From: Strongylocentrotus purpuratus
Lineage: Eukaryota; Echinodermata; Echinoidea; Camarodonta; Strongylocentrotidae
NCBI RefSeq assembly: GCF_000002235.5
Contig: NW_022145599.1
Location: 27,417,856-27,481,855 of the forward strand
Direction: 5' to 3'
DNA length: 64,000 nt
Shown here: piece after piece, positions 1-10,519 of the stretch
Position numbering within the stretch: the stretch's first letter is position 1
Layout: each line of letters opens with the position of its first letter
Program-made: the position numbers and the translations under genes
Notes under the pieces: model-generated
Database searches by the model: none
What the model was told of the DNA's origin: nothing
The model's input: only the letters and a program-made list of their open reading frames with translations

Positions 1-26
1 GAGAAGGGAAGAGAGAGGGAGAGAGA

Positions 27-70
<44 letters not shown>

Positions 71-317
71 AGAGGGAGAAAGAGAGAAGAGGGATATACA
101 AAGAAATAATGGAGAGAAACTTAACACAATGAAAGAATATGTTGAAACAGAAAAAGAGAAGTCATTTTTCATGACGTTGTACTGCACTGATAAATCTATG
201 TCATTGTTATAATAACGTCGTTGGGAGGGGAAGAGGGAGAGACAGAGAGAGAAATAAAGAGGGGAAGAGAGAGGGGAAGCGAGAGAGAGGAAAAGAGAGA
301 GAGATAGAAATACAGGA

Positions 318-351
<34 letters not shown>

Positions 352-660
352 AGAAATAGAAAAGAGGGATATACAGAGAGATAGAGGGAAAGAAAACGTA
401 GTAGCACACCTACACTTTCTTACAGATTTTTATGCTAATTTTGAGTCAATAAATCAATGTCACTATTTCAGCCTGCATGCCTTCATCATAATGTATCTGT
501 ATATGGTTGTCTTTGTATTTCTGTTATTGTTATATTTACTTGTAGTTTTTTTTCTCTCTCTCCCTCTCTCTCTCTCTCCCTCCCTCTCCCCCTCTCTCTC
601 TCTTTCTCTCTTTAAACATATCTCCTTCTTTCCCTTTTCTTTTAACCTTACATTTTCTCT
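1..660. repeat. (GA)n/(TC)n microsatellite cluster
   Basis: Long impure GA tracts lie at about 1-110 and 230-385, and TC tracts at about 550-640. Translations of these tracts give only Ser/Leu or Arg/Glu strings, so no gene is called. Short unique AT-rich stretches separate the tracts. Confidence 0.9.
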
Positions 661-2240
661 CTTCTTGCATATACTTGTTTGATGATTATTGTTGTCTCGC
701 CGAATTTTGACTTTTCTTGATTTGCATAAATGTATTACATGTAATAATATAATACACGTACATACTATGTATATAAGTTGTTAATTCAGGCAATGTGTAG
801 TTTTGTTAATTAGGAATAATATGATTATTTACTTATTATAATGGGTTCATTTCATTCCCTGCTTTCTCTGTCTCTCTCTCTCTCTCTCTCTCTTCCTTTC
901 TCTCATTATACCTCCCCTTTTCTCTCATCTCCTCTCTTTCTACCCCATTCGCTCTATCACTATCCCTTTTATTAGCTATATACCTTCTCCTGCTCTTTTA
1001 TATTCTCCTGCTAGTACACGATGTTTATAAACGAACACAATAAATTATTTGGTTTGTCATTATGTTACAGATTTATTTACTATATGCTTTGTTATACTAT
1101 TGTGCATGTATTTACATCACTGTATTTTTTTGGTAAATTGACCAAATCAGCTTTGTGCTGCTGCTCGATTATTATATACCAATAAATAAAACAATATGCC
1201 TCCTTTTTCTATATACATTTTTGAAATCATTGTTGATTAAAGTTTTGTCTTTATTTTTATGTAAGCACTTAGAAACAATGTGTATATGTTAAGCGCTAAT
1301 GATAACTATTAATATTATTATTATCATAATAATTATCAAAAATGTTATTGCTATAGTTCTTATTATCATCATTATTAGTTGAAGTCGAAGTAGTATTGTT
1401 ATTGTTATAATTATCATCATCACTTTTATCATTTTGATGTATTTTTGATACATGAAACCATTATCCCATTTGGGAACTGGTTTATAGTTTACAGAAAATC
1501 CCTCCGACACTTTATGTAGACAAAATCTCGACAGAGTATAGCTGAACTTGGCAAATTTGAAAGATTTAAAGATATATTTTCACTATGAAATCTGGAGTAA
1601 CTTCAGAATATATTCAACTGTAAAATATAGAATTTTGAATCTCATTATCACTATTTTGCCAAATTTAAGATTGACATTTGTGTTTTATCAGTAATTTTAT
1701 CAGCACAAATAAATTGTCTCCCCGTGTGTCAAATGCCATTCCACATCACAGTTTGCTAGCTTCCCGACTGCTGCATAGAGTCTGCCTGAAAAAGGTTACA
1801 CTTACAGCTTAAATGGTTAAGTTCTACATGAATTGATGATACATATAGAAGTAATGGCCTCGAATTGTCAAGTAACAAACAAGAAAAGGTTCAAGATTAC
1901 CAAATTCAAATTCTAAGTATTTTATTTCTTATGCAAAACACAATACAATAAAATTGCAATATTATTTTCAATTTAATATGAGTTTATTACAACAAAATAT
2001 GCAAGTAAATAAAACAAATACAATTGTAGTGGCACGAAAACGGAGGACTCACCAAAAGCTTGTTGAAGTATTAGTTCCTCAGAGGCTGCTTTACAATACG
2101 TTTTGAAAACAAAGTAAACATAGAAAACATTTGTTCCTTTTATTTGTATTAAGACACTGCTCTGATTATGATTATAACATACGTCATTGTATGAATACAC
2201 ATTGCTGTAGATCTTTCGGAAATGCTGTAATCTTAATGTT
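661..2240. other. AT-rich intergenic DNA, no gene seen
   Basis: Nothing with coding character or flanking splice signals was found. There is a TC tract at about 868-905. Around 1255-1325 a segment with the word AAGCGCTAA followed by TTATTATTAT looks like the 3' tail of the tRNA-derived SINE family seen elsewhere in the window. Confidence 0.6.
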
Positions 2241-2249
2241 CTTTTAATT

Positions 2250-2450
2250 TATAGTTCGGCGGTTTAACCCCCCCCCCCCTCCCCTTCGGCGGCCAAGTGA
2301 GAAAAAAGGGGGAAAAGGGGGGGGGGGGAGAAGAAGACCAAAACAAAGTAAAACAGTAAAACGGCGCGATTTTTGCAGAATCCTGGATCCGACACTGGGT
2401 CAACCCCCCCCCCCCCCCCCCCCCTTGGCAAAAAGCTAGATCCGCCCCTG
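2250..2450 (-). mobile_element. hAT-type non-autonomous relic
   Basis: On the minus strand it begins CAGGGGCGGATCTAG, which resembles hAT terminal repeats (CAGNGGCGG type). It runs into homopolymer G blocks with an internal second GGATCCAGG word. The opposite end and the target duplication are not clear, so the boundary at 2250 is approximate. Confidence 0.45.
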
Positions 2451-2840
2451 ACAATAATCCTGGTTCGCGAGGTGTACAAGTATAAGTGACTAGTTTCCAT
2501 TATGTTTTGACGAAATGTTCAACGAAAAGGATATTAGAACGAATCAACATTGTCATAACATAATAAATGCTAGTTTAGACTACTTCATTTGTATTATGGA
2601 GACGATATAAAGCCAATGAAAAGGGATGATCAATGGCCAAGTTCATTCATTTTGATAGGGGGACGCTTGAGTTCTTTTCTAACAGAAAGATCAAAACCTT
2701 CATCTAAACATGTCTAGAACAATATCACACACTCCTAATTTGGAAGACATAAGCATGAATTGATTAATACACAAAAATCCATCTGTAAAAATCGTTGACC
2801 TATTTTAAAGCCGTGACAGCCTGATTTGCTGTATTGTTCG

Positions 2841-2846
2841 TTTATT
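2841..2846 (-). terminator. candidate polyadenylation signal of the TNFR-like gene
   Basis: AATAAA reads on the minus strand about 230 nt after the stop codon at 3080-3078. It is the first canonical hexamer noted downstream. No transcript evidence is available. Confidence 0.45.
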
Positions 2847-2960
2847 CGATCACTGCTGCGTGTTATCAGCATTCACCAGCGTCGTCATCTTGTCGGCGTC
2901 TTCTGTATGTCTTCTGTATCAGCAAGAACAATCTTATCGTTCTATATGTGTTGCTTTTTA

Positions 2961-3062
2961 CAGTCAAGCCTGTCTTGATGACCACCTCTCTATAGCGGTT
3001 CACCCATAAAGCCTCCCTCTGGAAGGGAAGAATCTGTCTAAATCGATAGACAGGTTTGACTG
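2961..3062. mobile_element. 102-bp Tc1/mariner-like MITE
   Basis: The termini CAGTCAAGCCTGTC and GACAGGTTTGACTG are inverted repeats with one mismatch, flanked on both sides by TA (2959-2960 and 3063-3064). This is the TA target duplication of Tc1/mariner elements. A second, more decayed copy lies near 48018-48107. Confidence 0.75.
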
Positions 3063-3077
3063 TACCTTAGAACATCA

Positions 3078-5157
3078 TCAGTCCCCGTGTGCAGGATGGT
3101 GATACAACTGGATGTCTTCAAGAGCAGAGGTCCCAATGGAAAATTCATGGCCTTCATGAGTTCCGTCTGAAAACGAGAAGATGAAGAATCTAATCAGTTC
3201 GACCATCCCTTATTTAATAATCTCAAATGAACTCAATGCAGGAATATAGTAGTGTAAACAGAATCCCCAATCAATATAACAGACTAAACGTAATACAAAA
3301 CATAATTTTGGGTCTAGGATCACGGTCATAATAGTTAAACTTATATTTCAGACTAACTTCCTTTGTTATATCCGAGGGAACAAGCCTAAACCCAAAGCCG
3401 GGTTTGATATTTCGATAGAATACGGTCAAAAGTACTCTGGATTGTGGGATCAGATTTGGCAGTAATTTGCCATAATGCATGTCTAGTCCGTGTGTGAGCA
3501 ATGGTATATTCTAATCGTGACAGTGTTGTCGTACTTTGTGTTTGTGTAGTGATTGAAATGTGTGAAATATTCAAAACAGTCATATGTTCTTCGGATTATT
3601 CCCTTTTTATTTTTTTAACTAAAAGTATAGAGATAAAATATCTTCATACATTGGGATACGATGCTAATGAACTTTTACATATTTCACGTACTTACCGGCT
3701 ATTTTCCTGTGAGTGTCTGGAGTCCTCCTTCCGGAGGATCGTTGATCAGATGGACAAGCTCCTCGAGGTGACTCAGATTCCAGATTTACGGTTGGGTGTA
3801 TGCTTGCTGACTGAACTACCACAGCAGAAACCCCAGAGGTGGACGGAGAGGTGTCGTGAATTTGGATTGAAGTAGGCCCTGGTGTCGTTGATGCAGACGA
3901 TGTATAGTTACGAGAGCCAGATGCAGAATGTGGAGGGTCAGCAGGAGCTTCGACGTTAGGCCCAGGAGGTCTGGAAGGTCTAGAAGAGTTTTGTTGGGAG
4001 CTAGGTCCTGGTTGATCCATGGTATTTGGACCGTCTACGTCATCAACCTGAACAGCGGTATATCCACCAGTTGTTTGGTGATATTCAGCCGGTTGGTTTG
4101 GCATAGGGTTCGTCCAAATGGTCATTCCTGTGTCCCTAATGCTTGTCCTGTTGCTGGAGTCCCCACTGGAGAAGCAACATAAGCTTGGCATCTTCAAGGT
4201 TTTACAATATTTTCGACAAACGACGATTAACAGCACTATGATGACCAGAGTAACTAACATACCTACGGAAAGCCAGGCAGGCAGCTCCGAATCATCTTTA
4301 CCGTTGTCTGAGAATGTGATGTCTCCTTCAGATATTATATTTGCGTTGGTGGATTGTTGAACTACTACATCAGAAGCCACATTGGTGGTGATACTTTGGG
4401 TTGAAGTAGGCTCTGTTGTCGTCGGTGCAATCGTTGTAAGGCTCGGCTCTGGTTAAAAGAAAATGAATAGAAATGTCACGGGTTTTGTTATTGTTCATAA
4501 AAAAGAACAAATTCGGTTTGACTAATCATAAGAATAATGAGAGCATTTCAATCATAACAAAAGGGTCAAATATTATGTGTATTTTTATCCCATCATAGAA
4601 ATATCGAGCACCTACCGGTCTGTCGTCAGTTCTTCCATCTTTGTTGACTCCTATAACTAAATGTTAATTTGTTTTGGTCCTTTTTCATTGATTTTGATGT
4701 AAAGCGCATTCAGCAATGTTCTGTTGAATGTTGGGCTTTGTTAGAGGCATTTGTAATGGAATATGATGTAATAAAATATATCAACAAGTTAGATTTAGGG
4801 TATTAAAAACTATTGGGGAAATGTGTACATAAGTATCACTTTCCCATGACATATAATTATGACTGATGACATACACGTATGATCGAGACATTGTCTGAGT
4901 ATCATATCCATCGCATTAATGCCCCTTTTACCAAGTCCATATCAAAAGCTTATTTCAAACTTACCTATCGGAGGACATGCACTGGGGCAATCAGCATCTC
5001 CGGGGCAGTAGTCTTTGCATGCCAAACAAATGCCAAAGAATTTGCTGCAGTATTCTCCATGTCCACAAGGACGACAGTTCTCCACTGCGGATAAGCAGAA
5101 CGGCAAGAAGACAGCAAGGACAAATACCCCATACAGTACTTTCAAGAGCACGACCAT
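3078..5157 (-). CDS. TNF-receptor-like type I membrane protein (3 coding exons)
   Basis: The coding exons are 5157-4965, 4448-3696 and 3166-3078. Both introns are phase 1 with GTAAGT donors and CAG acceptors, and the joined frame is open for 344 codons. Residues 1-23 form a signal peptide. Residues 28-61 hold eight cysteines (28, 31, 37, 44, 47, 51, 57, 61) whose C-x2-C-x3-C core resembles the TACI/BCMA cysteine-rich domain. A Thr/Ser-rich stalk follows to about 120, a membrane helix spans about 122-142, and a basic-Cys patch precedes a 200-residue Pro/Ser/Thr-rich cytoplasmic tail. No death domain is seen. A minus-strand acceptor at 5185-5184 implies an upstream non-coding exon. The TNFR superfamily call rests on cysteine spacing and architecture. 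The ligand is unknown, and another small Cys-rich receptor family is possible. Confidence 0.82.
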
Positions 5158-5183
5158 ATTTGTTGAGTTTAGTAGTGTATCAC

Positions 5184-5710
5184 CTGCAATAAAAAAAATA
5201 AAAGACGATTATAAAAGAAAGCGTCATTGTAAACAAATGATGCTGAAACTCGCTGAATGCTGCCCTTTAAATCATGTAAAATAATTAGATGACGTGGTGA
5301 CCCACCAACCTATTGTACAAGTGAGACAAACTCTTATACTTAAGAATACTGGGGTTACAAATGAAAAAAGTGTTTCCTACAAGTATAAATTAAATTTTGT
5401 GCTCGAAATGTTTTAATATTTAGCCCTAAACAATTGGGTAAAAATGGGCAAATACCAAAAATTAAATAACCCTTGTTTAAATATCCACGTGTAACTAACC
5501 AATCAGATTGCAGGAAATGAGGAAACGATACTCTGCACAATTATTAGTGTTTTTTGAAATTTTTGTGACTTGCTTCTGTGCAACTGTGCAGTCAGCAACG
5601 CAGAACGTTGCATAAAAAGCGGACCCAGAGATATGTGCATGTATCTCCTGGGCGGAGTCCACTCAAGTCTAATGGGGAATAGATTGAGCCAATCAAAACC
5701 ATGCAACTAT
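5184..5710. other. upstream region of the receptor gene
   Basis: It presumably holds the first intron, the non-coding exon and the promoter of the minus-strand receptor gene. No TATA box or other element can be named with confidence, and no independent coding segment is visible. Confidence 0.4.
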
Positions 5711-6012
5711 ACACCTGTAGTGCCATGCGCGGCCTGTCACACACAACAAGCACGGTGAAAATGGTAAAGGGAAAGTACAGAATTAGGGAAAGCGGAATTT
5801 TCCGCCCAACATGCAGCAAGCATGTTCCATTGTATCCTTCCAATTTGGCGACGTACTTCTTTTATGCAAAGTTAAACTATATAGTATATACCCACTGAGT
5901 AGGCCTTTAAAAGTCAAATATTTCTTTTCTTCATTTGATTTTTAGTATGAATATATCAATGGACATTTTAATAATTATGGTTCAGTATGATAACATTTAG
6001 CAACAGAAATGA
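5711..6012. repeat. direct repeat, copy 1 (about 300 bp)
   Basis: It begins CACCTGTAGTGCCATGCG and runs through a TCAATGGACATTT word. It is repeated in the same orientation at 6229-6516 with clear but imperfect identity and small indels. Confidence 0.85.
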
Positions 6013-6228
6013 CAAACAACAATTTATGAGTTATAAGGACGAGAAAAGAAGAAGAAAATAAATGATGGATATGTACATTTTCAGTATGTCTCCAGAAACA
6101 AAGGAGAATACTTGTGCACAAACCGGACATTGAACAGAAACATAAATCTGAATCATTGGTAGATTCTTAACTCTTTTTAAGTAGACTATTTTATCAAAGG
6201 TTTGCTGTCGTTGAATTGACCGGGCCGC

Positions 6229-6516
6229 ACCTGTAGTGCCATGCACGGCCTGTCACACACAACAAGCACGGTGAAAATGGTAGAGGGAAAGCACAGGCAG
6301 GGGAACAGGGAATTTTCCACCCAGCATATAGCCTGATCCATTGTCTACTTCCAATGTGGCCGACGTACTACTTTTATGCAAAGCTAACTATACCTCCACT
6401 GAGTATAGGGCATTAGTCATTTTATTTTTCTCTTATTATTATTATAGAGTATGAATAAATCAATGGACATTTCAATGATTATGGTACATTGTGATAAGAT
6501 TTAGCAACGAAAATGG
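6229..6516. repeat. direct repeat, copy 2
   Basis: Same-orientation copy of 5711-6012, starting CACCTGTAGTGCCATGCA. The spacer just before it (about 6130-6228) is itself copied near 12385-12490, so this repeat belongs to the larger duplicated mosaic. Confidence 0.85.
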
Positions 6517-6944
6517 CATGCAAAACGTGCATTTCATGGCGGATTAATTAGGATGACTAATATTCAATGAAGAAATGTACACATATTTATAAATATATTA
6601 ACTTGTGGAAGAACTTTCTGAATAGGCATGTTGTGTAATGCCCAGCGCACACTACACGGTCCTTCTGCGATCTGATTTCCGAAGGAATAGCAGTTTTAAA
6701 AGATACGGACCTCTAAAAAAAACACCCACTAACGGTCATTTGTTCATTTCTTTTTTAACATCTACAAAACGAAACGATAAAGACAATACAAGGCCATCCT
6801 TTTTTCTGTATTTATTATTGTTAGTACTATGTATCATTATTATTATTCATTACGCAATTATTATTATTATCAGTAGTTACTGTAGTAGACAGGCGCGGAT
6901 CCAGGAATTTCTTGCCGGGGGGGGGGGCACACGGGGGTATAGAA
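6517..6944. other. intergenic DNA with a hAT-like end
   Basis: No gene seen. At 6890 the word CAGGCGCGGATCCAGG followed by a G run resembles one hAT terminus. No partner end or target duplication was found. Confidence 0.4.
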
Positions 6945-8091
6945 TACTGTCAACTGTAGACCATGGGAAAGTTGCACTGGTAATCAATTTCTTGGAATAT
7001 AGTATTGTACTAAGTAAAATGATTCACTCTTGTTAAGAGGAATATGAAAAATACCCAAGGCATTCACGTATGGCAATGCACACATTTTCGATCAAACTTC
7101 CGGATAATAATTATGGTGATGATGATGATAATAATGGTAATTATAATAATGATAATATAGGTAATAATAAAACAATTATTAACATCATCATCATTACCAT
7201 CAATAGTATCGTTATTATTCAAAAGCAAAGCAGAGTCGTGGTCAGTCACCCTATAATGCTAACATCACGGTTTCGAAGCATAATGCTCTCTCAATCCCTT
7301 CCTGATTATTTCTTTCGCTCTTTCTCTCTCTCCCTCTCTTTCTTATTTATTCGCCCTAATTTATAATAAAATTAATGAAATCTATAATCCTACCTTTCTG
7401 GAGTTGGAACTTGGAAAAGAATATTCACTCCAAAGTTGTTAAAAAAAATACTGGTCCTGAAGGCTCAAGGCACACGAGGTACTTTGTAACAAGGTGGTTG
7501 AACTATTAACAAGTCCTATGCGACACGGCAGTTCTGAAGGATGGGCGGGGCATAACGCCACGATTTAGGGACTTTTGGATGCCTAAAAATCCCCTACGGA
7601 CGACGATCTTACCAAAGTAACAGGCAGCAAACTTTTTGGACTAGCAAATAGTCAACTGAAACAAAACCACGAATGTCCTATTTTGTTATCATTTTTCCCT
7701 CAAGGATCGGTTTATATAGGCCCACAAAAACACATCAAAGAAAATAAAGCAATATTAATTTAATCTTGATTTGAGCGGAGTGGTGGGCAATTGATATTTG
7801 GGGAATAAAGTTCTTTCAGGCTATAATGTTAAAATCATGTTGCATTGAACCAAATCATGTCCTTTGTTAAGATTCACCTTGTATCACACAATAAATTAAT
7901 CACCTGGCATTGTATAGTTTGGGTCTCTACCCCCACCCCTTCTCTCCCCCCCCCCCCCCCCCCCTCTCTCTCTCTCTGCCCCCGCCCTCCCTCCCATTTC
8001 ATCACCTCCCCGCTCACCTCTCTCTTCTTCCTCTCTATTCTTTATCTATTGACATCTTCATTACCTCTGTCATTCCCCCAAAACATATGCA
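6945..8091. repeat. module M1, copy a (about 1.15 kb)
   Basis: Homologous in the same order and orientation to 8425-9590 and to about 12800-14060. Shared landmarks are a TTCACTCTTGTTAA word, an AT-trinucleotide zone, GGCACACGAGGTACTTTG, the ACGATTTAGGGAC word, TTTATATAGGCCCACAAAAAC, and a pyrimidine tract after GGGTCTCTACCC. Copies b and c carry ACGTCA (CRE-like) and GCGCGCC (E2F-like) words, but here those positions are degraded. No coding function is supported. Confidence 0.85.
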
Positions 8092-8157
8092 AGGTTACCG
8101 ACATCCACTTTCCAAGGAACACTCGTTTCAATGGGGGTGTCGGCGAACTATACCCAC

Positions 8158-8400
8158 CGGACATGGTGGCTCAATGGTTAGAGCGTCCGCCTCATGAACG
8201 GGAGGTCGTGGGTTCGATCCCCGGCCGAGTCATACCAAAGACTTATAACAATGGAACCTTCTGCCTTCTAGCTAGGCGCTCAGCATATTAGATTGGAGAA
8301 GGGTAATAGTAACATGTTATGTTATGCAGGGCCCGCTGGGAGAGCAGTTTTATAACTGAAGTGGCTACCCTGGGTAAATAAAACGTTATTATTATTATTA
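8158..8400 (+). mobile_element. tRNA-derived SINE
   Basis: The 5' part is tRNA-like: an A-box-like stretch TGGCTCAATGGTTAGAG at about 8168 and a canonical B box GGTTCGATCCC at about 8211-8221. An unrelated body ends in AAATAAAACG plus (TTA)n. The tail shows it is a retroposed SINE rather than a tRNA gene. It lies between copies a and b of module M1. Confidence 0.85.
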
Positions 8401-8424
8401 ATGCTTTCTTGAAACGATACCCTG

Positions 8425-9590
8425 AAAATACTGTCAACTATATATGACAATGGAGATGTCAATCCATTCCTTGGAATAAAGGATCGCGCCAAGTAAAATG
8501 ATTCACTCTTGTTAACTAAGATATGAACAAACCTAAGGCATATAGTAATGCAATGCTCATGTTTCGATCCAATGATGATAATGATGATGATGAAAATAAT
8601 AGTAATAATAATTATAGTAATAATTACAACGATAATAATCATCATCAGTATCATTATTAATAAGTAAAGCAGATTCGTTATCATTCATCCTTTATTACGA
8701 TAATATCACGTCTTACAAGCAAGACATAGTGTGCCCTCACAATCCCTTCCTGATTCTCTCTCCTTTGCTCTCTCTCTCTCTCTCTCTCTCTCTTACTTAT
8801 TCACCCTAATCTATAACTAAATTAATTAAATATATAATCCTATACCTTTCTGAAATTGGAACTTGCAAAAGAATATTCACGACAAAGTTGTTAAAAATAT
8901 ACCGGTCCTGAAGCCTTGAGACACACGAGGTACTTTGTAACAAGGTGGTTGAACTATTAGTGTATACAAGTCATATACGACCCGGATAGATAGATATATA
9001 GAAATGGTTTGGCGCGCCAACAAAAAAATCAGGCATAATTATTACGTCACGATTTAGGGATTTTTCGATGCTGAAAAATCCCCTACGGGCTACTCTTATC
9101 AAAGTAACAAGCAGCAAGCTTTTTGGACTAGAATAGTCAACTAACACCAAATCACGTATGTCATAATTTGTATATTGTTCCCTCAAAGATCGGTTTATAT
9201 AGGCCCACAAAAACGCGTCAAAGACAATAAAGCAATATTACTTTAATCTTAATTTGAGCAGAGTGGTCGGCAATTGATTTTTTCGGAGTAGTGTTCTTTC
9301 AAGCTATTTAAAAACACAATGCATTGAACCAAATCATGCCCTTTGTTAAGATTCAACTTGTATCATACAATAAAATAATCAACTGACATTGTATGCTTTG
9401 GGTCTCTACCCTCACCCCTTCTCTCCCTCCCATTTCTCTCTCTCTCCCTCTCTGCCCCTGCTCTCCCTCCCATTTCACCATCTCCCCGCTCACCCTCTAA
9501 ATAATTATGTTCCCTTTCTCTCTCTTCCTCTCTTATTCTCTGTCTATTTACATCTTCATTTACCTCTGTAAATCCCCAAAACATATGCAA
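8425..9590. repeat. module M1, copy b
   Basis: Second copy of the 6945-8091 module. A TTTGGCGCGCCAA word near 9010 and ACGTCACGATTTAGGG near 9045 give an E2F-like plus CRE-like pair. A (TC)n tract lies at about 8760-8795. Confidence 0.85.
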
Positions 9591-9900
9591 TGGATTTTCA
9601 AACTTTACGTAAAAACGATTTTGGTAATCATCTACCCTTCTGAATGAAGAGCATCGGGTTATTTGTTTTAATTTAGACTATTAAGATCCGACTTTGAAAC
9701 GTGATTGGTTGAGCTATCAATCCAAAGAAACTCTGCTGGAGCGGTGTGTGTGAATAGGAGGGCAAGAGATTGGCGCCAAAACTTAGGAATACCTTTACAA
9801 GGTAGATTACATCATCGGAAAGGGGCTTTCTAACCTTCCTTGTGAGCTTCAGCTTTTAACGAGCTTAGTAGTTTAACGATACGCCAGTTTTACTCATTTA
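9591..9900. repeat. module M2, partial copy (promoter-like)
   Basis: Contains GTGATTGGTTGAGCTATC (inverted CCAAT box), TTGGCGCCAAAAC (palindromic E2F-like site) near 9771, and ACAAGGTAGATTACATCATCGG. The same order is found at 14155, 15772 and 16552. It follows directly on copy b of M1, as also happens after copy c. Confidence 0.75.
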
Positions 9901-10221
9901 GGCAATGATCTTTTTCCGAGTATTATAGATACTGCCCATATTATACATAATTCAAACATGTTCTGTTCTTTCAATGGAACCTTTATTCCCACCCCAAAAG
10001 AATTCAATGAGTATTCATGTGTTGTGATAGACCTTGCAGTCAAATGTTTAACATGACATCATATCTGCTTTAAGTTAATTTGTCATAATTATTTGCATGG
10101 TTGTGTAGTTCTGTGCAAAGTCTGTTTATTTGTACCAGGGACTTGATCTATGAGTGTTTAGCTTCGGTAAACAACCCAGTGCGCTCTTCGTCAACTCAAG
10201 AAAAACTTTTAGTATTGATCG
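9901..10221. other. intergenic DNA, nothing seen
   Basis: AT-rich sequence with no repeat, splice signal or coding character that I could support. Confidence 0.5.
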
Positions 10222-10430
10222 TTGAAAATTAGTAATACAATATTTATTTATCATTTCCAGCCACTAACAGGACATTACATAGGTATGCAGTTGAAAAATA
10301 CCAATATAACAATAGCATGGGAAACCCCTTTAAACACAATGTACACAATTGCAAGTTATATCAGTAGAGGAACAAGTCGAAAGGGGGGGGGGGCTCAACA
10401 TTGTTATCATACATAAGTCATTACTGCATG
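10222..10430. repeat. module M3, copy a
   Basis: Words such as CACTAACAGGACATTA, ATAGCATGGGAAACCCC and a G run after AACAAGTCG recur at about 19026-19205 and 22433-22570, inside both copies of the 18.8-25.0 kb tandem duplication. Confidence 0.7.
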
Positions 10431-10519
10431 CAAATAGGCTTAAACTTTATACAGGTGTTCCTTTTTCTGTTTTTTCATTATCACAGTTAACTTTAATCTA
10501 CTTTACCGTATGCCCATGG

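Noticed and set aside
3501-3875. 124-codon plus-strand frame
   Set aside because: It lies over exon 2 and the intron of the minus-strand receptor gene. The minus-strand frame has splice-consistent continuation and a membrane protein layout, so this is its antisense shadow.
8165-8235. Stand-alone tRNA gene
   Set aside because: The A and B boxes belong to a longer unit with a non-tRNA body and a (TTA)n tail, so it is a SINE.
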